A stretch of 64,000 bases of DNA from contig NZ_CP108427.1 of the NCBI RefSeq assembly GCF_035982055.1, positions 806,001 through 870,000 on the forward strand. The letters are read 5' to 3'. Origin of the DNA: Streptomyces sp. NBC_01288. GTDB lineage: Bacteria; Actinomycetota; Actinomycetes; Streptomycetales; Streptomycetaceae. Positions 26,027 to 35,295 of the stretch are shown here, piece by piece (the stretch's first letter is position 1; each line of letters starts with the position of its first letter). Made by a program: the position numbers and the translations under genes. The notes under the pieces were generated by a model, which had not been told where the DNA came from, searched no databases, and worked only from the letters and a program-made list of their open reading frames with translations.

Positions 26027-27490
26027 GTGAAGCCTCGTATCGCCGTAGTGACCCTCGCCGTCTGCACCGTGCTCGCTCCGCTCAGCGGATGCGGGAGCGG
26101 CACCGGCGCCCATGAATCGTCGCCGTCCCCGGGAGAACCGACGACGGCCGCCGCGAGCCGAACTCCCGCTCCGGGCAAGGGTTCCAAGGACCCCGACGAC
26201 ATCAACGGCGACGGGCATCGCGACCTCGTGGTGCCGATCACCGTCGACAGCGGAGCGCTCTACGGCACCCTCGACGAACGGGTCGGTGTGGTCTATGGAT
26301 CGGCCAGGGGCCTCGACGCATCGACGCACACGGTCTACCGGCGCGGCGACCTCGGCCTGCCCGCACCCGGCAAGCAGATGTCGGCGACGAAGGACGCGGT
26401 GTCCACCGCGGACCTCACCACCGCCGATCTGGACGGCGACGGCTTCCCGGACGTCATCACGACCGTCCCGGGCACGATGACGTCGGACAACAACATCACC
26501 GCCCCGCGCACCCTCCCGTACATATCGTGGGGCGGCCCCGGCGGACCGACGGCGAAGACCTCCGCCACTCCCGTCCAACTCCCGCAGAGCGCGACGAAGT
26601 TGGGCGTCCAGTCCGTGGTGCGCGGCGACTTCGACGGCGACGGGCACCACGACCTCGCCGGGTTCGCGTACAACCAGTCGTCGATGGTGGTGATGTACGG
26701 CCCGTTCACGCGCTCGGGCGCCCCCGCCCGCACCGACACGAGCATCCCCTGGGCCGACGGCGATCTCACCGCCGACGCCGTCGCGCCGTCCGGGACGCCC
26801 CGCGCGACCTCACTCCTGCTGCACGCGGTGAGCGACGGCGAACAGTCCGGGAACACGCTCTACACCGCTCACCGAGGCTCCCGACTGTCCGCCAACGGTC
26901 GGCAGTTGAGGAGCGGTAACGCCCATGCGTTCGGCGACTTCGACGGCGACGGGCAGCGCGATGTGGCGGTCGGCGACGACGGCAGCCGTAACGACGAGCC
27001 CGGCTACGAGACCGAGCCGGCCGACGTCGACGGTTCGCTCGCCGTGTATCCCGGCGACGGCGGCGCACCGGTGACGTACCGGCTCCCCGAGGCGCCGAAG
27101 TCCGCGCGCACCCAGTACGGGCCCGGTGGTTATGTGTCCGCCGACCCGGACGGCGACGGCCGTGACGGCATCCTCGTCGCCACCTACGAGGGCGCCACCC
27201 TCATCGACGGCGCCCGGCGGACCACGGTCCTGCGCGACGGGCCCGCGGCGGAGGACGGGAAGAAGATCCCGGCGAAGTGGCGGCACGCCCGGCCCGCGGG
27301 GGCCGCCGACTTCGACGGTGACGGCAAGGACGAACTGGTCCTGAACTGGGGCGCGGACGCGAAGTTCGGCAGCTACGGCCAGGACCCCACACGCTGGTGG
27401 CTCACCGACGGCACGACGACCGCGAACAAGACGACGTTCACGACGACGGCCTTCGCCCCGCGCTCCTCGCAAGCCACGAGCACCTCATAG
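26027..27490 (+). CDS. FG-GAP/VCBS repeat lipoprotein
   Basis: 487 aa secreted beta-propeller lipoprotein. The signal (KPRIAVVTLAVCTVLAPLSGC) ends at a lipobox Cys. After a Ser/Pro/Thr linker come six calcium-binding DxDxDG motifs: DINGDGHRD, DLDGDGFPD, DFDGDGHHD, DFDGDGQRD, DPDGDGRDG and DFDGDGKDE, one per FG-GAP blade of an integrin-alpha-like propeller. It is expected on the cell surface, perhaps in adhesion or as a scaffold; no ligand can be predicted. GTG 26027 has GAGG 9 nt upstream. It has no operon partners. Confidence 0.88.
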   Translation: MKPRIAVVTLAVCTVLAPLSGCGSGTGAHESSPSPGEPTTAAASRTPAPGKGSKDPDDINGDGHRDLVVPITVDSGALYGTLDERVGVVYGSARGLDASTHTVYRRGDLGLPAPGKQMSATKDAVSTADLTTADLDGDGFPDVITTVPGTMTSDNNITAPRTLPYISWGGPGGPTAKTSATPVQLPQSATKLGVQSVVRGDFDGDGHHDLAGFAYNQSSMVVMYGPFTRSGAPARTDTSIPWADGDLTADAVAPSGTPRATSLLLHAVSDGEQSGNTLYTAHRGSRLSANGRQLRSGNAHAFGDFDGDGQRDVAVGDDGSRNDEPGYETEPADVDGSLAVYPGDGGAPVTYRLPEAPKSARTQYGPGGYVSADPDGDGRDGILVATYEGATLIDGARRTTVLRDGPAAEDGKKIPAKWRHARPAGAADFDGDGKDELVLNWGADAKFGSYGQDPTRWWLTDGTTTANKTTFTTTAFAPRSSQATSTS

Positions 27491-27499
27491 CGATCGGGC

Positions 27500-27964
27500 T
27501 CAGTCGGCCACCAGCCACTCCCCGTCCCGCATCAGGTCCCGCCCCTTCAGCTCGTTGGCCTCCCGCCAGGCCTGCACGCGCTGCGGCCGGATCCTGAAGT
27601 ACAGGTAGGGCGTGGTCAGTCGGCGCGGGTCGAAGCCGGTCTTCGAGGCGAAGATCTCGGCGTCCTCCTCGGGCAGATCGGCCGGGGTCAGCATCACCAC
27701 CGTGCCCTCGATCATCACGACGTCCCGGGTCGGCCCGATACCGAGCCGCGCGACGCCGGTCGAGGCCAGGTTGCGGCCGGTGGGGCTCGCGGCCGGGGTC
27801 GCGAACAACAGGGTCGTGCCGTCCCACACGAACGACAGCGGAACGAGATAGGGCGCTCCCCCGTCCTCACCGGCCGTGGCGACCCAGGCGTCCTCCTCGT
27901 GCTCAAGCCGACGGAGCGTGTCCTGCTTGCGCTGCTTCGCGGTGCGTGCGGGCTCGTGAGTCAT
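27500..27964 (-). CDS. Pyridoxamine 5'-phosphate oxidase-family (FMN/F420 split barrel) protein
   Basis: 154 aa. The split-barrel signature is EHEEDAWVATAGEDGGAPYLVPLSFVWDGTTLLFATPAASPTGRNL and VVMIEGTVVMLTPADL. Such proteins reduce small molecules with FMN, F420 or heme; this is not the true PdxH, which is longer. ATG 27964 lies 16 nt after the TetR gene on the same strand, so the pair is co-transcribed. Confidence 0.87.
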   Translation of the reverse strand: MTHEPARTAKQRKQDTLRRLEHEEDAWVATAGEDGGAPYLVPLSFVWDGTTLLFATPAASPTGRNLASTGVARLGIGPTRDVVMIEGTVVMLTPADLPEEDAEIFASKTGFDPRRLTTPYLYFRIRPQRVQAWREANELKGRDLMRDGEWLVAD

Positions 27965-27980
27965 GGCCTCAGTCTGCCGC

Positions 27981-28700
27981 TCAGCCCTCCGCCGCCGCAC
28001 GGATCTCGTCGAGCCGCGCCGCCGCCGCACTCAGCAGCAGATCCAGGGCCGCCGGGTAGGAACTGTGCCGCATGGTGGCCACGAGATGCCGGGCCGTGGC
28101 CGCGATGTGCGGGTACGTGTCGGCGGGCAGCCGCGCGTACGTCGCCTGCCATACGGCCGCCTCCGCCTCGCGGGCCGGTTTCGGCAACGCCGTGTTCGCG
28201 GAGTCGAGGGCACCGAAGGCCAGGGCCTGGTCGACGTAGGCGTGGTAGATCCGCACCGCCTCGGCGTCGGGGAACCCGGCCCCGCGCAGCACCCCGAGGA
28301 TCGCCTCCACGGCCTGGATCTCGTACACCCGCCCGGTCACCCGGTACGAACTCAGCACCGCCGCCCTCGGGTGCGCGAGTGCCCCGGCGTGCACGCGCAG
28401 GCCCAGTTCCCGCAGGTCGGCCCGCCAGTCGCCGCTGGGCCGCCAGGTGCGCAGCGTCCGGCCGATCAGCTCGTCCGCGACGGCGAGCATCAGCTCGTCG
28501 GTGTGCCGGAAATAGCGGTACAGGGAGCTGGGATCGGCGCCGAGGGCACGCCCGAGCCGGCGCACGGACAGCGCGTCGGCCCCGTGCTCCTCGATCAGTC
28601 TCAAGGCGGTCTCGACGATCAGTTCCTCGGACAGGACGACGCCCTGCTTGGTGGGGCGCCTGCGCTGCCGGGCGGCGGCCGGGACGACACGCTCGCTCAT
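27981..28700 (-). CDS. TetR/AcrR family regulator
   Basis: 239 aa. Helix-turn-helix: ELIVETALRLIEEHGADALSVRRLGRALGADPSSLYRYFRHTDELMLAVADELI. The C-terminal ligand-binding domain (about 80-239) is of the TetR_C type with Ala-rich helices. It reads away from the APC transporter-amidohydrolase operon and just upstream of the PNPOx-like gene, so it may control both. I find no convincing perfect palindrome in the 133-bp divergent region. Confidence 0.9.
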   Translation of the reverse strand: MSERVVPAAARQRRRPTKQGVVLSEELIVETALRLIEEHGADALSVRRLGRALGADPSSLYRYFRHTDELMLAVADELIGRTLRTWRPSGDWRADLRELGLRVHAGALAHPRAAVLSSYRVTGRVYEIQAVEAILGVLRGAGFPDAEAVRIYHAYVDQALAFGALDSANTALPKPAREAEAAVWQATYARLPADTYPHIAATARHLVATMRHSSYPAALDLLLSAAAARLDEIRAAAEG

Positions 28701-28752
28701 ACGGCACCTCCTCGATGGTCTGTCCGGGTGTCCGCACCTTACGACAACACCG

Positions 28753-28782
28753 TTGACCTGTTAAGTGCGCGGGCAGTTTCAT
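28753..28782 (+). promoter_or_regulatory. Candidate promoter of the APC transporter operon
   Basis: TTGACC (28753-28758) and TTTCAT (28777-28782) with an 18-bp spacer, 52 nt before the transporter start. Confidence 0.35.
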
Positions 28783-28833
28783 GTGCGTTCACCGGGGCCG
28801 TTCGGGCCCCCCGGTGCGAGCGGAGAGCACGCC

Positions 28834-30321
28834 ATGATCGACACGCCACCCCCGTCGGGGCCCGCACTGCGAAAGTCCCTCGGTCTGCTGGACGGCGTCG
28901 CCATCGCCGCGTCCAGCACGGCCGCGACCACCAGCATCGGCATCGGTCTGGGCGTGACCGCCGGGGTGGTCGGGCTGCATCTGCCGGCCATCATGCTGCT
29001 CGCGTTCCTGCCGATCCTGGGCATCGCCGGCGCCTACTCCCGGCTGAACAAGGTCGAGCCGAACGCGGGCAACGGCTATGTGTGGGTGGGCCGTTCGCTC
29101 ACTCCGTGGCTGGGCTTCCTGGTCGGCTGGGTGAACATCGTCGCGACGATCGCGTTCCTCGCCTACACCACGGCGGTCACCGGCTCGGCGATGATCCAAC
29201 TCGCCGGAGAGGCAGGAATCCACGAGGCGGGCGGCCTCACCCTCGACCCGGGCTCGACGGCACAGACGACCGCCGTAGGCATCATGATCCTCGTCGCCGT
29301 CACCCTCACCGCCGTCACCGGCGTCCGCACCGCCGCCCGCCTCCAGACCGGCCTCCTGATCTTCGAGTACGTCGTCCTGCTCGGCTTCTGCGGCTACGGC
29401 ATCGTCACCGGCCCGCACGCCTTCAGCCTCAGCTGGTTCGACCCGTTCGCGATCCCCTCGGCGTCGGCGCTCGCGCAGGGCCTGCTGCTGTCGGTGTTCT
29501 GCTACTGGGGCTTCGAGGCCGCGTTCACCGTGAACGAGGAGGTCCGCGACCCGCGCGACGCGTCCCGGGCCGGTCTGATCACCCTGGTGACGATGCTGGG
29601 CCTGTTCCTGCTCGGCTCGATCGCCTTCCAACGGGTGCTGTCCGAGGACGAGTTGGCGGGCCACGGCGCCCAGGGCCTGGCGTACTTCGGCGACCGCCTC
29701 GCCTCCCAACCCCTGGCAGCACTCCCCCTGGTGGCCCTGATGTTCTCGGCGGTCGCCTCACTCCAGGCCGGCGTCATCCCCACCGCCCGAGGGATGTTCG
29801 CGATGAGCCGCGACCGCACCCTCGGCCCGGTCTGGGGCAAGGTCAGCGCCCGCTACGGCACGCCGGCCCTCGGCACCTTGCTGATCGGCGCGCTGGCAAC
29901 GGCAGTTGCGGCACTGTCACTCGTGATACCCCGCCTGGCCGACATGATCATGGCCACGGTGAACGCCGTAGGGATCGTCGTGGCGCTCTCCTACGCCCTG
30001 ACCGCCCTCGCCGCCGCAGTCCGCTTCCGCGCTCTCCTCCGGGAGGACTGGCGGCAGGGCGTGCGCGCGGTCGTCCTGCCCACGCTGAGCGCCATGTCCC
30101 TGCTGGGACTGGGCGGTTACCTCTGCTGGTCCTTCTACACCTCCACCGATCACCTCGAAGTCAGCGCGGACAACGGCTGGTTCCTGCTGCTCACCCCGCT
30201 GGCCATGATCGCGTCCGGCTTCCTGGCCGCCGCGTGGGCCAAGTGGGTGCGCAGATCCCCGTACTTCCACTCGGGCCGAAGCACCGACGCCGACGCGCCG
30301 CAGCTCCTCGCCACCTCCTGA
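28834..30321 (+). CDS. APC family amino acid/amine permease
   Basis: 495 aa with about 12 membrane helices. The first helix carries the substrate-site pattern AIAASSTAATTSIGIGLG; GFEAAFTVNEEVRDPRDASRAGLI is the conserved APC loop 6 region. ATG 28834 has GGAGA upstream. It is followed 22 nt later by an amidohydrolase, suggesting uptake of an amide- or amine-containing compound that the enzyme then cleaves. Confidence 0.92.
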   Translation: MIDTPPPSGPALRKSLGLLDGVAIAASSTAATTSIGIGLGVTAGVVGLHLPAIMLLAFLPILGIAGAYSRLNKVEPNAGNGYVWVGRSLTPWLGFLVGWVNIVATIAFLAYTTAVTGSAMIQLAGEAGIHEAGGLTLDPGSTAQTTAVGIMILVAVTLTAVTGVRTAARLQTGLLIFEYVVLLGFCGYGIVTGPHAFSLSWFDPFAIPSASALAQGLLLSVFCYWGFEAAFTVNEEVRDPRDASRAGLITLVTMLGLFLLGSIAFQRVLSEDELAGHGAQGLAYFGDRLASQPLAALPLVALMFSAVASLQAGVIPTARGMFAMSRDRTLGPVWGKVSARYGTPALGTLLIGALATAVAALSLVIPRLADMIMATVNAVGIVVALSYALTALAAAVRFRALLREDWRQGVRAVVLPTLSAMSLLGLGGYLCWSFYTSTDHLEVSADNGWFLLLTPLAMIASGFLAAAWAKWVRRSPYFHSGRSTDADAPQLLATS

Positions 30322-30343
30322 CAACCCCGCAAGGATACGAACC

Positions 30344-31975
30344 ATGCACGCAGACCTCCTCTTCACCAACGGCCCCGCCCTCACCCCCGAGGGCCGCACC
30401 GCGACCGCCGTGGCCGTCACCGGCGACCGGATCACCGCCGTGGGCGATGCCGAGGTGCACGATCTCGCCGGGCCGAACACCCAAGTCGTCGATCTCGCGG
30501 GGCGGTTGTTGTTGCCCGGGTTCCAGGACGCACATGTGCATCCGGTGCCGGCGGGGCTTGAGCTGACCCAGTGCGATCTGACGCGGGCCAAGACGGCGGA
30601 GGACACGGTCGCCGCCGTACGGGCCTACGCCGACGCGCATCCCGAGCGGGAGTGGATCACCGGGGGCGGGTGGTCGATGGAGGCGTTCGAGGGGGGTACG
30701 CCGACGAAGGAGCTGCTGGACTCGGTCGTGCCGGACCGGCCGGTGTATCTGCCCAACCGCGACCATCACGGCGCCTGGGTCAACAGCCGGGCCCTCCAAC
30801 TCGCGGGCATCACACGGGACATGCCCGACCCGGTGGACGGAAGGATCGAGCGGGACGCGTCCGGCGAACCGGCCGGGACGCTCCAGGAAGGTGCGATGCA
30901 GTTGGTCGGCAGGCTCACGCCACCGGCCACACAGGGCGACCGACTCGCCGCGCTCCTGCACGCCCAACGGCATCTGCACGCGCTCGGCATCACGGCCTGG
31001 CAGGACGCGCTGGTCGGGGAGTTCCTGGGGATGGACGACCCCTCGGACGCGTATCTCGCCGCCGCCCGGGACGGTTCGCTCACCGCGCGGGTCGTCGGCG
31101 CGCTGTGGTGGGACCGGGAGCGCGGGGCCGAGCAGATCCCCGAACTGGTCGAGCGCCGGGCCGCGTTGACCCACGGCCGGTTCCGTGCGAGCAGCGTCAA
31201 GCTGATGCTGGACGGGGTCGCCGAGACCGGCACAGCCGCCCTGCTCGACCCGTACCTCGACAAGTGCGGCTGCGCGACGGCCAATCGGGGCACCAGCTTC
31301 ATCGACCCGGAACAACTGCCCAAATACGTCACCGAGTTGGACGCGCTCGGCTTCCAGTGCCACTTCCACGCACTGGGCGACCGGGCCGTACGGGATGCGC
31401 TGGACGCGGTCGAGGCGGCACGTGACGCGAACGGGCCGAGTGACACCCGGCCGCATCTCGCGCACCTTCAGGTGGTGCACCCGGACGACGTGGCGCGGTT
31501 CGTGCGCCTCGGCGCGGTGGCGAACATCCAGCCATTGTGGGCCGCGCACGAACCGCAGATGGACGAGCTGACGATTCCGTTCCTCGGGCCCCAACGGGCC
31601 TTGTGGCAGTACCCGTTCGGGGCGCTGCTGCGTTCCGGGGCCACGCTCGCGGCGGGCAGCGACTGGCCGGTGAGCAGTCCCGACCCGCTCCAGGGCATCC
31701 ATGTCGCGGTCAACCGGGTCGAACCCGGGGGCACGGGACCGGTGTTCCTGCCGGGCGAGCGACTCGACCTCGCGGCGGCGGTCACGGCGTACACCTCGGG
31801 TTCGGCGTACGCGAACCATCTGGATGAGACCGGCCGCATCGCGGCGGGGGCGTTGGCGGATCTGGTGGTCCTGGACCGCGATCCGTTCGCCGCTCCGCCG
31901 GAAGAGATCGGGGAGACGCAGGTAGCGCTTACCTACGTCGGAGGGACGGGAGTGTACGCAGCTCAGGAGGCATGA
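30344..31975 (+). CDS. Amidohydrolase family 3 (YtcJ-like)
   Basis: 543 aa metal-dependent hydrolase. The metal site HxH is H64 and H66 in GFQDAHVHPVPAG; further ligands are in HFHALGDRAVRDALDAVE, HLQVVHPDDVARF and AAGSDWPVSSPDPLQG. The outer beta-sandwich is formed by the ends (LLFTNGPALTPEG and LADLVVLDRDPFA). The family hydrolyses amides, for example formamidase/NfdA-type exoenzymes. AAGGA precedes ATG 30344. Co-transcribed with the APC transporter. Confidence 0.92.
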   Translation: MHADLLFTNGPALTPEGRTATAVAVTGDRITAVGDAEVHDLAGPNTQVVDLAGRLLLPGFQDAHVHPVPAGLELTQCDLTRAKTAEDTVAAVRAYADAHPEREWITGGGWSMEAFEGGTPTKELLDSVVPDRPVYLPNRDHHGAWVNSRALQLAGITRDMPDPVDGRIERDASGEPAGTLQEGAMQLVGRLTPPATQGDRLAALLHAQRHLHALGITAWQDALVGEFLGMDDPSDAYLAAARDGSLTARVVGALWWDRERGAEQIPELVERRAALTHGRFRASSVKLMLDGVAETGTAALLDPYLDKCGCATANRGTSFIDPEQLPKYVTELDALGFQCHFHALGDRAVRDALDAVEAARDANGPSDTRPHLAHLQVVHPDDVARFVRLGAVANIQPLWAAHEPQMDELTIPFLGPQRALWQYPFGALLRSGATLAAGSDWPVSSPDPLQGIHVAVNRVEPGGTGPVFLPGERLDLAAAVTAYTSGSAYANHLDETGRIAAGALADLVVLDRDPFAAPPEEIGETQVALTYVGGTGVYAAQEA

Positions 31976-32007
31976 GCAGTAACGGGGATCACGATCGGGG
32001 CACGGTG

Positions 32008-32018
32008 TAGATCATCTA
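32008..32018. promoter_or_regulatory. Small palindrome and -10-like box upstream of the terpene synthase
   Basis: TAGATCATCTA (5-bp arms, one central base) overlaps a TAGGCT that could be a -10 element, about 140 nt before the terpene synthase start. Confidence 0.3.
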
Positions 32019-32157
32019 GGCTCTGGGCAGCCTCGTAACCGCCGCTTCTGGGTCCAACTTTCGCACCACGAAGCGCAGTTCGAGGGCGCGGGCGGTCGAA
32101 CGGACCGCCCGCTCGCAGTGGGGGGACTCCGTGTTCCGTCTCCCGAAAGGAAAGCGC

Positions 32158-33171
32158 ATGCCTCAGGACGTCACCTTCGACCTCCCCTTCGACACCCCCG
32201 TCAGCGACCATCTGGAGTACGCCCGGGCCCGCCATCTGCGCTGGATCTGGGACATGGGCCTGGTGCGCAGCCAGGCCGGGTTCGAGGAGTACCGGTCGTG
32301 GGATCTCCCGCAGGCCGCGGCCCGCACCTATCCGCACGCGTCGGCCGCGGACATGGTCGTCCTGATGAACTGGTTCTCCCTGGCCTTCCTCTTCGACGAC
32401 CAGTTCGACGCGAGCCAACCGGACCGCGCCGACCGAATACTGGAAGTGGCGCGGGAGTTGATCGTCACGCCCCTGCGTCCGGCGGGCAGCAGGCCCCGGG
32501 TGGTCTGCCCGATCACCGTGGCCTGGGCGCAGGTCTGGGACCACCTTTCGGATGGCATGTCCCTGACCTGGCGGACTCGGTTCGCCGCGTCCTGGGGCCG
32601 GTTCCTGGTGGCGCACTGCGAGGAGGTCGACCTGGCGGCCCGGGGCATCGCGGGCACGCTGGACCTGGACGAGTACACGGAGTTCCGGCGCCGCACGGTC
32701 GGCATCCACCACAGCATCGACGCCGGCGAACGCAGCCGGGGCTTCGAGGTCCCGGCCCAGGTGCAGGCCCACCCGCTGATGGAACGCATGCGTGACCTCG
32801 CCGCCGACACCATCGGCTTCATGAACGACATCCACTCCTTCGAACGCGAACGCCGCCGAGGCGACGGCCACAACCTCATAGCCGTACTCCACCGGGACCG
32901 CGGCCTGTCCTGGGAAGCGGCGGCCGAGGAGGCCTACCGCATGACAACCGCCTGCCTCACCGAGTACCTCGGCCTGGAGGCCCAAGTCCCCCAGATGTGC
33001 GACGAGTTGGCCCTCAACGACGACGAACGCGCCCGGGTACAGCAGGGCGTTGAGGCCATCCAGCACTGGATCAACGGCAACTACGAATGGGCGCTGGTGT
33101 CGGGCAGGTACACGGCAGCGAAAGAGGGCCCAGCGGTAAAGGGCTCGGTGGACGACCTGCTGGCAGTGTGA
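32158..33171 (+). CDS. Class I terpene synthase
   Basis: 337 aa bacterial terpene cyclase that ionises a prenyl diphosphate. The aspartate-rich motif is DDQFD (80-84), the NSE triad NDIHSFERE (223-231), the diphosphate sensor Arg is in RRRTVGIHHS (about 178), and the RY pair is in SGRYTAA near the C-terminus. AAGGA precedes ATG 32158. The length equals pentalenene synthase, but sequence differs widely outside the motifs, so the product is unknown; sesquiterpene is most likely. It is convergent with the conservon P450, separated by a strong terminator. Confidence 0.93.
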   Translation: MPQDVTFDLPFDTPVSDHLEYARARHLRWIWDMGLVRSQAGFEEYRSWDLPQAAARTYPHASAADMVVLMNWFSLAFLFDDQFDASQPDRADRILEVARELIVTPLRPAGSRPRVVCPITVAWAQVWDHLSDGMSLTWRTRFAASWGRFLVAHCEEVDLAARGIAGTLDLDEYTEFRRRTVGIHHSIDAGERSRGFEVPAQVQAHPLMERMRDLAADTIGFMNDIHSFERERRRGDGHNLIAVLHRDRGLSWEAAAEEAYRMTTACLTEYLGLEAQVPQMCDELALNDDERARVQQGVEAIQHWINGNYEWALVSGRYTAAKEGPAVKGSVDDLLAV

Positions 33172-33222
33172 GACGGGGCGACCTGCCCGGCCAAGGGCTC
33201 TTGTTGGTCGTCTGATCCGAGG

Positions 33223-33266
33223 GGCGCGCTGCCTGACCAAGGGCTTGGGCAGCGCGCCTGTCTTTT
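33223..33266 (+). terminator. Strong terminator after the terpene synthase
   Basis: Perfect 11-bp stem GGCGCGCTGCC / GGCAGCGCGCC, 14-nt loop, then TGTCTTTT. It lies between convergent genes and should end transcription of the terpene synthase. Confidence 0.9.
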
Positions 33267-33325
33267 AGGGGCGCTGGGAACTGCGCGACCAGCCCCCACG
33301 CGCCCGCAGACGAAAAACAACCGAC

Positions 33326-34579
33326 TCACACGGCAAACTCAACCGGCAGCCGATCCAATCGCGACTCCCACGTAGACGCCGTAGAAGTCAGTTCCTCCAC
33401 CGCCACCCCCAACCGCAACCCCGGCAACCGATGCAGCAACACATCCACCCCCACCTCAAGAATCGCCTGCCCAATACTCTGCCCCGGACACTCGTGCGGC
33501 CCCGAACTGAACGCCAGATGCGACTGGTTCCCCTGCATGGAAGCCCCCGCATCAGGCCGAACCTCCGGGTCACCATTCCCGGCGGTAAGCCCAAGGACGA
33601 GCAGATCCCCCTCCCCGATCCGATGCCCCCCGAGCTCAAGATCCGCCGTAGCGAACCGCCCCGGCAATACGGCGAGCGGCGGGGTGTCCCACATGACTTC
33701 CTCGACAACGGCCGAGACGGTCAACTGCCCACTGACCAGCCCGGAAAGCCGAGACGCGTCCGTCAGGATCCGCTGCAACACCCGAGCCAACAAGTTGCTG
33801 GTAGTCGTGTGCGCGGCGATCAGCACCAGCCGCAGATGCATCACGACCTCTTCCGCATCGAGCCCAGCCGGATGCTGAAGAAGCGCGGTGGTGAAGTCGG
33901 AACCCGGCTCGGCCCGCTTACGCTCGGCGAGTTCACCGAGGATCTCGATGATGCGGTCGTTGTGCAGCAGGGCGTCCTCCCCGCCCTTGAGGACCTGCGC
34001 ACTGGACTCGACAAGCCGGTTCCCGTCCCCCGCGGGAAGCCCCAGAATCCGGGTGAGGACAAGCATCGGCAGATACTCGGCATAGTCCGCCACCAGATCA
34101 GCCCGACCGGCGTCCGCGAACGCGTCGATCTGCTTGTTGGCGAAGTAGGTTGCGTGCCGCCGGACACCCCGCCCGGCCGCGGCCAACAGCCCGTCGGTCA
34201 CCGCACCCCGCAGCCGACGGTGAGGTTCCCCGTCCTGCGAGACACAGTCCGGCCGCCACCCCACCATCGGCATGATCGGCGAGGTCTCCGCGACCCGCCC
34301 CTCCCGCCAGTCCCGCCAGATCCGCGCGTCCCGGGAGAACTGCCGGGGGCTGTCCAGCACCCGCCGGTTGTCCCGGTACCCGAGCACCAGCCAGGCCGGC
34401 ACGTCCCCTTCGAGCAACACCGGTGCCACAGAGCCGTGTTGCTCGCGCAGCCGCTCGTAGATGCCCCGTGGATCGGTCGCCGCGTCCGGCCCGTACAACC
34501 GGGTGAGGTCGTCACCCGAGTCATGGGCGACGGGGCAGCCGCGCGGGGCATCGGGGCCGTCTAAGGTCTGGTCGGTCAT
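33326..34579 (-). CDS. Conservon cytochrome P450 lacking ExxR (CYP157-like)
   Basis: 417 aa. The heme loop FSSGPHECPGQSIG with C364 is intact. The I-helix reads AAHTTT (255-260) instead of AGxET. The K-helix reads EEVMWDTPP (293-301), so the normally invariant Arg of ExxR is Trp297. CYP157 is the one P450 family known to lack ExxR, and it is found in Streptomyces conservons. Its start overlaps the cvnD stop by 4 nt (ATGA), so it is the fifth gene of the operon. No CYP154 partner gene follows. It may be a low-activity enzyme or a signalling partner of the conservon complex. Confidence 0.92.
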   Translation of the reverse strand: MTDQTLDGPDAPRGCPVAHDSGDDLTRLYGPDAATDPRGIYERLREQHGSVAPVLLEGDVPAWLVLGYRDNRRVLDSPRQFSRDARIWRDWREGRVAETSPIMPMVGWRPDCVSQDGEPHRRLRGAVTDGLLAAAGRGVRRHATYFANKQIDAFADAGRADLVADYAEYLPMLVLTRILGLPAGDGNRLVESSAQVLKGGEDALLHNDRIIEILGELAERKRAEPGSDFTTALLQHPAGLDAEEVVMHLRLVLIAAHTTTSNLLARVLQRILTDASRLSGLVSGQLTVSAVVEEVMWDTPPLAVLPGRFATADLELGGHRIGEGDLLVLGLTAGNGDPEVRPDAGASMQGNQSHLAFSSGPHECPGQSIGQAILEVGVDVLLHRLPGLRLGVAVEELTSTASTWESRLDRLPVEFAV

Positions 34580-35295
34580 CGGGGCTCCAGTGCGACGACG
34601 GCCGAGCGGTCCTTCAAGTGCCGTATCAGCGCGACCAGTACGTCACGGCTGGAGTGGCGGTCGCGGGCGTCGCAGGCCACGACGGGGATGTCCGGGGAGA
34701 TGTCGAGGGCGTCCCGTATCTCGTCGACCGGGTGCTCCGGGGAGTCGGGGAAGACGTTCAGCGCGATGACGAACGGGACGTCCTGCCGTTCCATCTCCTC
34801 GATCGCCCGGAAACTGGAGGCGAGGCGACGCGTGTCGACGAGGACGACCGCGCCGAGCGCGCCCTTGAACAGGCCGTTCCACAGGAACCAGAACCGCTCC
34901 TGGCCCGGGGTCCCGAACAGGTAGAGGACCAGTTCGTCGTTGATGCCGATCTTGCCGAAGTCGAGACTGACGGTGGTCTCCGTCTTGTCGGTCACCCCGA
35001 TGAGGTGGTCGACGCCGGCGCTCGCCTGGGTGAGGGTCTCCTCGGTGGTGAGCGGCTTGATGTCACTGACCGAGCGGACCATCGTGGTCTTCCCGGTACC
35101 GAAACCGCCGGCGATCATCACCTTCACCGAGCGGGTGACGCCTTTTTCGACGCTTGCCTCCAGGGCGCCGAAGCCGGGTTCGAGAGGCCGATCGTGCTCA
35201 GCCCTTCGGGCCTCCGCGCGTTCGTCCTCTCGACCCCGACGCGCCCTTTCGGCGCCGGCCGGGGAACCGGGATGGTCAAAGCCTTTGAAGTCCAC
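34576..35295 (-). CDS. cvnD: Conservon GTP-binding protein CvnD
   Basis: 239 aa Ras/MglA-like GTPase. G1 P-loop GGFGTGKTT, switch threonines (PLTTEETLTQAS), G3 GTPGQERF, and NVFPD in place of the NKxD specificity motif. GTG 35295 has GGAGG 6 nt upstream; the first 50 or so residues are an Arg/Glu/Ala-rich extension not usual in CvnD (about 190 aa), so GTG codons nearer the P-loop (VTRSVKVMIAGG) remain possible. It overlaps the cvnC end by 20 nt. It is expected to act with CvnA, B and C in a membrane-associated G-protein-like complex. Confidence 0.92.
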   Translation of the reverse strand: MDFKGFDHPGSPAGAERARRGREDERAEARRAEHDRPLEPGFGALEASVEKGVTRSVKVMIAGGFGTGKTTMVRSVSDIKPLTTEETLTQASAGVDHLIGVTDKTETTVSLDFGKIGINDELVLYLFGTPGQERFWFLWNGLFKGALGAVVLVDTRRLASSFRAIEEMERQDVPFVIALNVFPDSPEHPVDEIRDALDISPDIPVVACDARDRHSSRDVLVALIRHLKDRSAVVALEPR

